The notes: generated by a model not told the origin, from the sequence alone. A stretch of 40,662 nucleotides of DNA from Saprospiraceae bacterium (GCA_021299835.1 JAJTER010000030.1:1-40662); one strand, 5' to 3'; shown: positions 6,809-16,803, counted from the first letter of the stretch. Numbers and translations are program-made.

Positions 6809-7137
6809 TGAAGGAAAGCGAAGAAATAATACAAGCACTTTTGAAATTCAGAAATGAAAGAGATTGGGAGCAATTTCATAATCCAAAAGATTTAGCATTA
6901 GCTATAAGTATTGAATCTGCTGAGCTTTTAGAATTATTTCTTTGGAAGAAAGCAGATGAAGCAAATACTGAAAAGGTAAAGGAGGAACTAGCCGACATTT
7001 TTTCATTTGCATTTTTACTAGCGGAAAAATATGGATTTGATGTAAAGGAAATTGTTTTGGACAAAATCAAAAATAATGGTGAGAAATATCCTGTAGACAA
7101 AGCGAAAGGAACAGCAAAAAAGTATGATGAACTATAA
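6808..7137 (+). CDS. MazG-like nucleotide pyrophosphohydrolase
   Basis: 109-aa all-helical NTP pyrophosphohydrolase of the MazG-like/iMazG group. The metal motif is complete: Glu36-x-x-Glu39 in ISIESAELLELF and Glu60-x-x-Asp63 in EELADIFSFAF, followed by the family end KYPVDKAKG. Such enzymes hydrolyse (d)NTPs to the monophosphate and pyrophosphate; the exact substrate cannot be read from sequence. The start overlaps the preceding stop (TAATG) and the stop lies inside the start of the DUF2075 gene, so the genes form one coupled unit. Next to a nuclease-helicase-peptidase fusion, a role in nucleotide depletion or signal removal during defence is plausible. Intact. Confidence 0.85.
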   Translation: MKESEEIIQALLKFRNERDWEQFHNPKDLALAISIESAELLELFLWKKADEANTEKVKEELADIFSFAFLLAEKYGFDVKEIVLDKIKNNGEKYPVDKAKGTAKKYDEL

Positions 7138-9337
7138 CCAAGATTTTGAAATAAACAAAATTGCGTTCAATAATAATGGATTGAATTCTATTCAATCACA
7201 ATATTTTGTAAGCGAAAATTGGCCTGTCGTATATATTTTAAATAACAATGGTGTAAGTCAAGCCTATGTTGGTGAAACTATTGATACTAATTCTCGAATT
7301 TTCACGCATTTGCAAACACCAAGCAAAAGCCATCTACAAGAAGCTCATTTAATTTCCAGCAGAAAATTTAATAAATCTGTAACATTAGATATTGAATCCA
7401 ATTTAATAAAATATTTACATGCTGATGGAAAATACAAATTATTAAATGGCAATTTAGGATTGGTAAATCACTCATATTATCAAAGAGATGAGTTTTATTG
7501 GGCTATGTTTAAAAATATTTGGAATGGGCTTATAAGTAACGGAATTGCCCAACATAGCTTAGAACATATCTCAAATAGTGACTTGTTTAAATATTCGCCC
7601 TATAAAACTTTATCTGCTGATCAAAGAAAAAATTTAATGCTAATTATTGATGCACTTCTTTCTGAAAATAAAAAATCAGTATTGGTAGAAGGCGGTGCAG
7701 GCACAGGCAAGACTATACTGGCCATTTTTCTTTTTAAGTTAATGCTAACTTCTAATGAGGACTTTAATTATAGAGAATTCGGTGAAGACGAAAAAGAATT
7801 TATAGATAAGGTAAAACAATTAAAAATAAAATTTCCGAATCCTAAAATGGGTTTGGTTATAGCAATGGGTTCTTTTAGAAAAACTATTAAAAAGGTTTTT
7901 CGAAACATTAGTGGTTTAAATTCTAATCTTGTTATTGGCCCTTCAGATCTGGAATATGAATCATACGATATATTATTTGTGGACGAATCTCATCGATTGA
8001 GAAAAAGAGTTAATCTTGGCCCATACTTCAAAATTTATGACAGGGTTTGTAACGCACTAAAACTAGACAAACTAAACACTTCAGAATTAGCTTGGACTCA
8101 ATTAAGGTCAAATAAAGTATTATATTTTTACGATGCTAAACAATCTATAAAACCATCTGATGTTGATGCTTTTGATTTTGAACAATTAAAAAAAGCTCCT
8201 AACTCTATAAATGTCAAATTGCATTCGCAGTTCCGAGTAAAAGGAGGAAATGGATTTGTTGATTTCGTGAATAATTTATTAGACAATAATTTTAAGAATA
8301 AAGAGTTCAAATACAACGATACCAATTATGACTTGCAACTTTTTGATAATTTTTCTGATTTCGTGAATGAACTTAGAGAAAAGAACGCAAAACATCAGCT
8401 TTCAAGATTCATTGCTGGTTATGCTTGGCCATGGGTTAGCCAGAATGACCCTGATGCATATGATATTGAAATAGAAAATATTAAACTAAAATGGAACTCA
8501 ACTGCAATTGATTACATTAATTCTGATATTGATGCACAGGAGGTAGGTTGTATTCATACCACTCAAGGTTACGACCTTAATTATGCCGGTATTATTTTTG
8601 GACCTGAAATAATATACAATCCAGTTTCAAAAGAAATAGAGATTATAAAAGAAAATTATAGAGACAGAAATGGAACTGCAACCATAAGAGATAACGCAAT
8701 ACTAAAAGACTATATAGTAAATATATACAAAACTATTATGCTAAGGGGCATACTTGGTTGCTACATTTATGTGTGTGACGAAAATTTACGAAATTATTTT
8801 AGAAAGCATATTTACTTATTCAAAGAAAATAAAAACCCAATAATTGAGATAGCTCAGCCAAAAGATATTAAATTAATTCCGTTTGAAAATAGTGTGCCAT
8901 TGTACTCCTTAAAAGTAGCTGCAGGTGAATTCAAATTTAATGACAACATTCCTGAGAAAAATTTTATTTTAGTTCCTGAAGGTGTAAAAATTACAAAAGA
9001 ACATTTTGCTTGCAAAATTTATGGCAACTCCATGAATAAAATAGTGCAAGACGGTCAAATAGCTTTGTTTAAATGGTATAATGGCGGCAGTAGAAATGGC
9101 TTGATGGTAATTGCCGAGTATTACGACCATCAAGATTTAGATAATGGCTCCTGTTATACCTTCAAGGAATATTACAGTCAAAAAGCTATTAGTGAGGAAA
9201 GTTGGCACCATGAAAAAATTATTCTAAAACCAAAATCATTTGATTCTTCATATCAAGATATTATAATAGATTCTAACTCAATAAATGAAAAAAGATTTAG
9301 TGTAAAAGGAATTTTTGATCGAGTGATTGAATTATAA
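7124..9337 (+). CDS. GIY-YIG nuclease / DUF2075 P-loop helicase / S24 peptidase fusion
   Basis: 737-aa multidomain protein, starting at 7124 or one codon later at 7127. Residues 35-110: GIY-YIG nuclease domain (VVYIL at 35-39, AYVG at 47-50, Arg58, Glu91, Asn108 or Asn110). Residues 160-560: DUF2075/Schlafen-type P-loop ATPase with Walker A EGGAGTGKT (189-197), Walker B YDILFVDESH with Asp287-Glu288, HSQFR (367-371), and a late CIHTTQGYDLNYAGIIFG motif. Residues 600-737: LexA/UmuD-like S24 peptidase with GNSM (Ser636) and a candidate Lys681 in YTFKEY. All three active centres look intact. It overlaps the MazG-like gene by 14 bases. A DNA- or RNA-sensing helicase/nuclease whose state is set by an S24 self-cleaving domain is a reasonable reading, but is inference. 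Confidence 0.85.
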   Translation: MMNYNQDFEINKIAFNNNGLNSIQSQYFVSENWPVVYILNNNGVSQAYVGETIDTNSRIFTHLQTPSKSHLQEAHLISSRKFNKSVTLDIESNLIKYLHADGKYKLLNGNLGLVNHSYYQRDEFYWAMFKNIWNGLISNGIAQHSLEHISNSDLFKYSPYKTLSADQRKNLMLIIDALLSENKKSVLVEGGAGTGKTILAIFLFKLMLTSNEDFNYREFGEDEKEFIDKVKQLKIKFPNPKMGLVIAMGSFRKTIKKVFRNISGLNSNLVIGPSDLEYESYDILFVDESHRLRKRVNLGPYFKIYDRVCNALKLDKLNTSELAWTQLRSNKVLYFYDAKQSIKPSDVDAFDFEQLKKAPNSINVKLHSQFRVKGGNGFVDFVNNLLDNNFKNKEFKYNDTNYDLQLFDNFSDFVNELREKNAKHQLSRFIAGYAWPWVSQNDPDAYDIEIENIKLKWNSTAIDYINSDIDAQEVGCIHTTQGYDLNYAGIIFGPEIIYNPVSKEIEIIKENYRDRNGTATIRDNAILKDYIVNIYKTIMLRGILGCYIYVCDENLRNYFRKHIYLFKENKNPIIEIAQPKDIKLIPFENSVPLYSLKVAAGEFKFNDNIPEKNFILVPEGVKITKEHFACKIYGNSMNKIVQDGQIALFKWYNGGSRNGLMVIAEYYDHQDLDNGSCYTFKEYYSQKAISEESWHHEKIILKPKSFDSSYQDIIIDSNSINEKRFSVKGIFDRVIEL

Positions 9338-9736
9338 TAAATCTCATCTCATGCAGCAGTCACAAACATTTGCAAGCCCCATATGCCGACACACAAACCA
9401 AAAGTTGCAAAAGAGTGTGTCTACCCAACCGCACAGACACAGCGTAATAGAGGACAAACAACTACAGACAGAAGGGCAACTTGGAACAGTACCTATTCAA
9501 AAGGCGGGGTTTCGTGTTATGAAGACAGTTTTGTGGTAAAAGTCCCGCACTTCGGGTAGGCAAAACGTTAGTATTAATTCCTATGAATGACACCCTAAAA
9601 TGCATGTTTTAAATAGAAATGTGTAAAATGGAAAAATGGAGTATCCGCAAAAGGAAAAAAGAAATGAACAATGGAAAGGCACTGGTTGTGTGAAAAACAG
9701 TACAACTGAAAAGTAATATTTTAAAAAATATTGGGA
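9338..9736. other. Intergenic stretch with possible module junction
   Basis: No supported gene. The open frame from 9327 is Gln/His-rich chance sequence. A short hairpin CCCG-cactt-CGGG and GGCAAAACGTTAG at about 9543-9572 resemble sequence seen between accessory modules. A tiny frame at 9619-9690 (MCKMEKWSIRKRKK...) could be a peptide but nothing supports it. This is probably where the MazG-DUF2075 unit was joined to the BRO-helicase locus. Confidence 0.4.
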
Positions 9737-10485
9737 ATGAGTAAGCAGACTGAAATAAAAATATTTGACGACAAGCAAGTACGTACCCATTGGGATAGTG
9801 AGCAAGAGAAATGGTTTATATCAATTACTGATGTCATTGAAATTCTAACTGGTACAGATAGACCCAGAAAATATTGGAGCGACCTGAAATCCAAACTAAA
9901 AAAAGAAGGAAGTGAACTGTCCGAAAAAATCGGACAGTTGAAAATGGAAGCTGAAGACGGTAAAATGCGTATGACCGATGTAGCTGATACTGAGCAATTA
10001 TTCAGGCTTATTCAATCCATTCCTTCCCCCAAAGCAGAGCCTTTCAAACTTTGGCTGGCACAAGTAGCTGCCGAACGATTGGATGAAATGCAAGACCCTG
10101 AACTGAGTATTGACAGAGCCCTGGAACAATATTTAAAACTCGGCTACACAGAAAGTTGGATTAACCAACGACTGAAAAGTATTGAAATACGCAAAGAACT
10201 AACAGATGAATGGAAAAGCAGGGGATTAAAAGAAGGGCAACAATTTGCCACTTTAACTGATATTATAACTAAGGCCTGGGCAGGTAAAACCACCAAAGAA
10301 TACAAGGTTTTTAAAGGCTTGAAAAAAGAAAATCTTCGAAAGAAAGTAAAAATGTGGCGCAACAAGGTGGTAATGTAGCCCGGGTAGCCCTCAAAGAATT
10401 AGAGTCAAAAACAGGAAAAAAGGTAGTGAGTACATCCAATGCAAAAGGGGTATTAGACATAGAAAAAGCCAAAAAGGATGAGTAA
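9737..10485 (+). pseudogene. BRO-N / DinD-like protein, frameshifted by a deletion
   Basis: From the ATG at 9737 the protein has a BRO-N-like start (KWFISITDVIEIL), the block QSIPSPKAEPFKLWLAQVAAERLDE, and the C-terminal DELTDEWKSRG type block seen in DinD-like proteins. The frame stops at 10376-10378, but the expected tail (NVAQQGGNVARVALKELESKTGKK) continues in another frame to 10483-10485. Compared with the intact homologue at 18711-19553, about 30 codons around DHMTDLELIFTMLGE are missing at the shift, so this is a deletion. The old stop overlaps the helicase start (10478), so the genes formed an operon. Confidence 0.8.
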
Positions 10486-12990
10486 AAAAGAATTTTTTCC
10501 ACCCCGTCCTACTACCAATCCGACCATTTATGCTTACGAATTGGTAGGAGTTTCAACACATAAAGGGCAAATAAAAATTGGTTTTACCTCAAGAGATGCT
10601 TTTAGCAGGGTATCGGAACAACTGAGAACCTCTGGATTGAAATATACCATTGTATTTGAGGAGTCCGCCATGAGGAACGACGGAAGTTCCTTTACAGACC
10701 ACGATATTCACCGGCTTTTAAGAAAACAAGGCTTTGCCAATCCGGATGGCGAATGGTTCAAATGCACGTTGAAAGATTTACAAAAAGCCATTCGGGAGGT
10801 CAAAACAGGTGAACGCACGGAAGCCAATCGGACCTTAACTTTCGGTATGCGCCCCGAACAACATGCTGCCGTTCATAAGACGATCGAATATTTCAATAGC
10901 TTTAAACTGGAAAATACCGACAGGACGCCCAATTTTCTTTGGAATGCAAAAATGCGTTTCGGCAAAACCTTTGCCAGTTATCAATTGGCAAAAAAAATCA
11001 ATGGACTAAAATATTGGTTCTCACCTTCAAACCTGCCGTGCAAAATGCCTGGGATGAAGACTTGATGACCCATGTCGATTTTGAAGGATGGCAATTTATA
11101 GCCCGAAATGGATTGACGTTTGAGCAAGCCGATCCTAAAAAACCAATCGTTTGTTTCGGCTCATTTCAAGATTATCTGGGTAAAAACACCAGCACGGGAG
11201 GCATAAAAACTAAAAATGAATGGGTCCACGCCACGCATTGGGACTGTGTCATTTTTGATGAATACCACTATGGCGCATGGAGGGAAAGCGCCAAAGAATT
11301 GTTTGAAGCTGAAGGTAAAAGAGAGATGGAGTTTGGAGAGGGAGAGGGTTTAGAATATTTCGACGAGGGTACTATGCCCATTACAACCAGTCATTATCTG
11401 TATTTGTCAGGTACGCCATTCCGGGCCATCGCTTCAGGAGAATTCATTGAAGATCAGATTTTTAACTGGACTTATTCCGATGAACAAAAGGCAAAAGACG
11501 AATGGAAAGAAACAAACGGGCCAAATCCTTATGCCTCCCTTCCCCGAATGGTCATGATGACTTACCAGATGCCTGATGCCATTTCTCAGATTGCTATGCA
11601 AGGAGAGTTTGATGGATTTGATTTGAATATATTTTTCTCGGCGGACGGAGAAGGCGCGAACGCAAAGTTTAAGTATGAAGATGAGGTACAAAAATGGTTA
11701 GATCTTATTCGCGGATCATTTGGTGAAACGACAACGGATAATCTGAAATTAGGCACTAAAAAACCACCCCTTCCATTTTCACATGCCCCTTTATTGAATG
11801 TCTTAAACCATACCTTTTGGTTTCTCCCATCCGTTGCCTCTTGTCATGCCATGTCCAATCTGATAAAACAACGGCAAAATAAGTTTTACCACGACTACAC
11901 CATTGTGGTTGCTGCGGGTAATCAGGCAGGTCTTGGGGTGATGGCTTTACCACCCGTGATGCAAGCAATGACGGACAACCCGCTGGAATCGAAGACTATA
12001 ACCCTTTCTTGTGGCAAATTGACTACGGGCGTCTCTGTAAAACCATGGACGGGTATTTTTATGCTGCGTAATTCCTCCAGTCCGGAAACCTATTTTCAGG
12101 CAGCCTTTCGGGTACAGACGCCTTGGGTGATAAAAAATCCGGACAGCAAATCACCTAATAAGGAAGAAATATTGAAAGAGGAATGTTATGTGTTTGATTT
12201 TGCACCCAATAGGGCACTGCGACAAATAGCAGATTATGCTTGTCGGTTGAATGTGAACGAAACAAATCCGGAGAAAAATGTGGAAGAATTCATCAACTTC
12301 CTACCCGTTTTAGCTTATGACGGTAGTTCGATGAAACAAGTGGATGCCGCTGGTATTCTGGATATGGCGATGAGTGGTACCACTGCTACCCTACTGGCAA
12401 GACGTTGGGAAAGCGCATTGCTGGTCAATGTGGACAACAACACCCTAGCCCGTCTGATGGCAAATCAGGAAGCCATGAAAGCCTTGATGAACATTGAAGG
12501 ATTCCGTAATTTGAATCAGGATATTGAGACGATTATTAATAAATCGGAAGCCGTAAAGAAAGCCAAGAAAGAGGCAAACGACCGGGAAATGTCCAAAAAG
12601 GAGAAGCAGGAACTGACAGACGACGAGAAGGAATTCAAGAGTTTGAGGAAGCAAATCCAGGAAAAGCTCATCAAATTTGCCACGCGCATACCGGTATTTA
12701 TGTATTTGACGGACTACAGAGAGCGGAGTTTAAAGGATGTGATCACCCAATTGGAACCGGGACTTTTCAAAAAGGTAACAGGCCTTTCCGTAAAAGACTT
12801 CGAATTATTGGTAAGCCTGGGTTTATTCAATCCTGCCCACATGAATCAAGCCGTTTTCGGATTTAAACGGTACGAAGACGCCAGTTTGGAATATATAGGC
12901 ATAAATAAACATGCGGGGCAAGCCATTGGACTGTATGACACGGTATTGAGTCGGAAGGAATATGAAGAAAATTTTGTCAATGAACCATAA
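10478..12990 (+). pseudogene. GIY-YIG (T5orf172-type) / SF2 helicase restriction protein with -1 frameshift at an A8 tract
   Basis: Two overlapping frames encode one protein of about 837 aa. The first (10478-11065) has a T5orf172/GIY-YIG domain (IYAYELVG...IKIGFTS, then DGEWFKCTLKDL) and Walker A-like NAKMRFGKT. The second (extending to 12990) carries KILVLTFKPAVQNAWDEDL, motif II FDEYH, motif III SGTPFRA and motif VI-like YFQAAFRVQTPW. The frames join at A8 (10990-10997), where one extra A or a -1 slip restores the protein; A AAA AAA is a canonical slippery heptamer. Either this is a frameshift mutation or some full product is made by slippage. It is likely the restriction partner of the truncated methyltransferase. 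DUF262 gene follows after 3 bases. Confidence 0.8.
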
Positions 12991-12993
12991 GAA

Positions 12994-15501
12994 ATGAAAG
13001 CGAATGAACTTCAGATAAGCAATTTTTTACAAACGCCCAACGTGCAGTTTGTCATACCTGTTTATCAACGCAATTACGACTGGACCACCGCCGAATGTAA
13101 AGAACTTTTACACGACATCATTTCAGTAGAAGCCGAAAACAGGGGTACTCATTTTATCGGGAGTATTGTGTTCGTGTACGAAGGCACTTTCAACACCAGC
13201 GAAGTTAAAGAATTAGTCATTATAGACGGGCAACAGCGTTTGACTACGATCAATATTCTATACGTTGCATTATATCGTTTTGCAAACGACCATGGAAATA
13301 CGCAGGAAGCCGAGCGACTTTACAATATGTTCCTTATCAATCAATATGTAAAAAACGAATCGAGTAAGTTAAAACTGAAGCAGACAGATGCAAATTCTAT
13401 AGCCTTTAAATCTATCTTATTAGGAACAAATAATGATTCTTTACTTTTTTCAAACGTAATTGAAAATTACAATTATTTCAGGAGTAATATAGACGAAGGA
13501 AATTTTGAAACCATATTAAATGGATTAAATCGTTTAATATTCGTTGAAATTTCGTTGGAGCGTGATAAGGATGATCCACAACGAATTTTTGAAAGTTTAA
13601 ATTCAACGGGATTAGATTTATCACAATCTGACTTAATTCGGAACTTTATTTTAATGGATTTACCGCCTAAGGACCAGAACCGCATTTTTGAAACCATTTG
13701 GAACCCTATTTAAGAAAATGCAAGAGATTATGTACAACAGACATCCTTGGTTTCAGCTTACATTAGAGATTATCTAACCCTTAGGAACAAAAAAATCCCG
13801 AATAAGAACAAAGTATATGCCGAATTTAAAAGCATTTACAATAATAAAAAAGATGAAGGATACCATCAGGAACTTGAAAATATAAAGTCTTTATCCATTC
13901 ATTATAAGAAATTCATAAATCCCTCAATGGTTGAGGATACAGCCATAAAACGCGAACTGGAATACATTAACAGATTAGAAATAAATGTTGCGTTTCCGTT
14001 TTTACTACAAGTTTTTGAGGATGCTGATAATGGCATATTAAGCAAAGATGATTTACTGAAAATACTGAAATTAATTCAAAGCTATGCTTGGAGAAGATTT
14101 ATAGTTGGTCTGCCAACGAATGCACTCAATAAAATATTCATGTCCTTATACACAGAAGTGGATACCGAAGAGTATTATGAGTCTGTTGCCAGAGCGTTGG
14201 TAAAGAAAAAAGGTAGAGCTAAGTATCCGAGCAATGAGGATATAAAAACAGCGCTAAGGGACAAAGATCTTTACAATACACAACCTAAAAACCGAAACTA
14301 CCTATTTGAGATGCTGGAGAATTTCAATAATCGCGAATATGTAAACACCAATAATGAGCTAATTACCATTGAACATATTTTTCCTAAAAACCCTAGTGAT
14401 GAATGGAACCAGGAGCTATCATCGGAAGATTATTTTTTATTTAAGGAAAAACACCTCAATACCATTGGAAATCTGACGCTTTCCGGCAATAATGTTGCTT
14501 TAGGTAACAGATCCTTCAAAGCAAAAAAGGAAATGAATGTTGGCGGAAACGAACAAGGTTATAATTTCAGCAGATTATGGCTCAACGTTTTCCTAAATTC
14601 TATAGATACTTGGAATGCAGCAGCTTATGAGGAAAGATTGAATATTATTTACGAACGATTCGTCAAAATCTGGTCATTTCCAGATATTGAGATAACGGAA
14701 ATAGAAGATTCGGAAGAGCAAAATATTTTTGATGCAGAAAGCCCCACTTACAAAAGATTGGAATACTTCATTTTTGAGAATTCAAAAATAGAGGAAGATA
14801 TATTTGCCCAAATGTATTTTTATGTAATCAAAAGGTTGTTTCAACAGAACTCTCCATTACTCATTAGCCATCAGGATATTTTAAAAATAACAAGAAATAT
14901 GTCTGATTTCAGGACAGCTAAGGAAGTTGAAAATGGTTGGTTTATAGAAACAAACACTGATAGTCATTCAAAATTCATTATTTTAAAAAAACTACTTGTT
15001 TTGTTTGAATTAGAAGATGAATTATTCATAAAATATGCTTCCAATGTGGAAAACATAGCTGAACCGAATCGATTTAGTGTTAGAAAAAAATATTGGCAGC
15101 AAATACTCCCCCTTTTAAAGCATACCAATTTATTTACCAATGTAAACCCATCAAAAGACCATTGGTTAAGTACAGGTGCAGGCATTGGCGGTTTAGCTTA
15201 TACCTTAATTATAACAAAATCTAATATCAGAATTGAATTAGGTATTTCAACGGCTAGTAAGGAAAAAAACAAATCTTATTTTAAAAAGCTATTTAAGCAT
15301 AAAGAAGCTATTGATCTTGCCTTTGGCCATCCGCTGGAGTGGGAAGAATTACCAGATAATAAAATGAGTCGAGTGAAATTCGAACTTCAGAATGTGAATT
15401 TATTTAATGAAGCGCATTGGGAAGAAATGAATGCTTTTTTTGTGAATTATCTACCAAAATTTGAAAATGCTTTTCAGCCATTTTTAAAAAATATAAAATA
15501 A
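12994..15501 (+). pseudogene. DUF262-DUF1524 (GmrSD-like) protein with DUF4268 tail, broken by a stop codon
   Basis: One reading frame of 835 codons is cut by a TAA at 13711-13713; it continues in the same frame on both sides (IFETIWNPI stop ENARDYVQQTSL). The expected residue is Glu, so GAA to TAA explains it. The N-terminal DUF262 domain has FIGSIV and IDGQQRLTT, the NTP-binding DGQQR signature. The middle DUF1524 HNH-like nuclease has TIEHIFPKNPSDEW and NTIGNLTLSGNN...R. The C-terminal DUF4268-like part (GIGGLAYTLIITKSNIRIELGI...) ends the protein. Family members (GmrSD, BrxU) cleave modified phage DNA. A fragment restarting at an internal codon would retain the HNH region but lose DUF262. 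Confidence 0.85.
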
Positions 15502-15550
15502 GAACATTTCACCAAACAAGTAAGAACTTGTATAAAAACAATATTTAAAA

Positions 15551-15667
15551 ATGAACAAAATAATTTCATTTATAGCCATTAATTTGGTTTCCTTCAGTCT
15601 TCTTGCACAAACAACACCCGATACGGTATTGAATAATGCATTATGTTTAGGTTGCACCATCAAGTAA
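15551..15667 (+). CDS. Small secreted peptide or gene scrap
   Basis: 38-codon frame MNKIISFIAINLVSFSLLAQ, then TTPDTVLNNALCLGCTIK. It has a clear signal peptide (basic start, hydrophobic core, LAQ cleavage) and only about 18 mature residues including a CxxC. It may be a genuine tiny secreted peptide or the surviving 5' end of a secreted-protein gene. A strong hairpin follows 27 bases later, which supports a transcript end here. Confidence 0.35.
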   Translation: MNKIISFIAINLVSFSLLAQTTPDTVLNNALCLGCTIK

Positions 15668-15693
15668 TGTTTTTTATAGGAGACATGCGATAC

Positions 15694-15739
15694 AAACATT
15701 CGCTTATCAATCCAAATTTAGAGTGATAAGCGAATGTTT
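15694..15739. terminator. Perfect 16-bp hairpin
   Basis: Arms 15694-15709 (AAACATTCGCTTATCA) and 15724-15739 (TGATAAGCGAATGTTT) are exact inverted repeats with a 14-base loop. The T-run afterwards is short (ending TTTATAG), so it is a bidirectional terminator candidate rather than a textbook one; it could also be a mobile-element palindrome. Confidence 0.45.
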
Positions 15740-15898
15740 ATAGCGCCTATATATAAGTTGTGGCTCATGAGAAGAGTAATTGTTAAGTCAAAACAAAATT
15801 TATAAATATATCAAAACAGTTTAAATCTATCAGAAATTTCATCGGAAATGCTTATCTTTAAAAATGGAGACCAAAAATATAAGGTTTTGAAGGAGTAA

Positions 15899-16346
15899 AT
15901 GGAGTTACCAAAATATCAAATAAGTACTAACGAAGATCAAACCGTTTTCAAGTTTGTAAGTGATGGCCCGAATGGCAAAATCACTAAAATTGTACTATAT
16001 CAACCTATGAACGAACCTGATTTATATAATCTTGCTTTAGGAGATTTGGATTCTAAAACACGAGAAATAGATTTTGACATTAGGACAAACAACGGAGATA
16101 GAGACATGATTTAAGCAACAATTACTGAAACAGTTTATGCATTTTTATACAGTAGGCCAACTTACTCAATACATTTTAAGGGAAGCGACTCTGTAAGGAC
16201 AAGATTATATCAAATGGCCATTTCTAATTATTTTGATAAACTTTCAGAAGATTTTGAGATTCATGGGAAACTTAAAAATGAACTATTGCGTTTTTAAAAA
16301 AGGAGTTAATTTTGATGCATTTATCATTCAATTAAAAAATAAATGA
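15899..16346 (+). pseudogene. DUF6934 family protein, broken by a stop codon and a frameshift
   Basis: The ATG at 15899 has an excellent ribosome site (AAGGAG). The N-terminal MELPKYQISTNEDQTVFKF, then KIVLYQPMNEPDLYNLALGDLD, is typical of DUF6934 proteins. A TAA at 16112-16114 interrupts it, and the frame continues as ATITETVYAFLYSRPTYSIH and VRTRLYQMAISNYFDKLSEDFEI. A second shift near 16280 moves the tail (YCVFKKGVNFDAFIIQLKNK) to the frame ending at 16344-16346. The normal length is about 145 aa. The old stop overlaps the next small gene by ATGA, so this was a two-gene module. Function of DUF6934 is not established; a toxin-antitoxin-like role is only a guess. Confidence 0.75.
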
Positions 16347-16522
16347 AAGTATCGGAACTTACAAAAAGAGATTTCACAAGAAATCCATTAATGGTAGTTG
16401 ACAAAAGTTTAGATAAATTTAAGGATCATAAAATTCCTCAAATCAAGATCGATTCAGCAAATGAAATCTCGAAAATGGAAAGCTATAAATCTTTAAGGAA
16501 AGAAAGAATCACGAAGCCATAA
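16343..16522 (+). CDS. Small partner of the DUF6934 gene
   Basis: 59-aa protein MKVSELTKRDFTRNPLMVVD and onward, charged and likely helical, with no membrane segment. Its ATG overlaps the last codon of the decayed DUF6934 gene (ATGA), a strong sign of a coupled two-gene operon. A protein of this size next to DUF6934 suggests a conserved pair. It may be a DNA-binding or antitoxin subunit, but nothing in the sequence proves it. The frame is intact while its partner is dead. Confidence 0.5.
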   Translation: MKVSELTKRDFTRNPLMVVDKSLDKFKDHKIPQIKIDSANEISKMESYKSLRKERITKP

Positions 16523-16567
16523 CACAGTATTTGCGACATTTTTGTTATTGCAAAAAACGTCGTCAAT

Positions 16568-16583
16568 ACCAGCCGTTAGCGCC
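16568..16583. repeat. Candidate cassette-boundary motif 3
   Basis: ACCAGCCGTTAGCGCC lies just before the hypothetical gene at 16591 and after the DUF6934 module. It resembles the motif at 4132-4147 over its first half (CCAGCCG) with GTTAGC in place of GTAACAGC. Confidence 0.25.
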
Positions 16584-16590
16584 AACTTTT

Positions 16591-16803
16591 ATGGCAGTAC
16601 CCAATCTGACAATATTCGGAGTAGATGAAAATGAAGCTTCAATAAATTACGGCACCGTAAGACAAATTACTGACGAGGACAGACTCATCAGACTCTTAAA
16701 ATTACGCATTGAAGTTTTTTTCATCGGACAAGTAAAGCCTCTTGAAACAGTAAGTCTTATTAACCGTAGCCAAATGGATGATAAGCGTAGGAAATGGGGT
16801 TAA
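16591..16803 (+). CDS. Hypothetical protein, 70 aa
   Basis: The ATG at 16591 (MAVPNLTIFGVDENEASINY...) is preferred over an upstream in-frame start, since upstream residues are Arg/Cys-rich noise that runs through a boundary motif. The protein contains a TDEDRLIRLLKLRIEVFFIGQVKPLETVSLI segment and ends KRRKWG. No family recognised. It could be a fragment of a longer gene: a continuing but frame-broken stretch follows to about 16942. Confidence 0.35.
   Translation: MAVPNLTIFGVDENEASINYGTVRQITDEDRLIRLLKLRIEVFFIGQVKPLETVSLINRSQMDDKRRKWG

Noticed and set aside
9327-9539. 70-codon open frame after the DUF2075 gene
   Set aside because: Gln/His-rich composition, no family likeness, starts inside the previous gene's end; treated as intergenic sequence.
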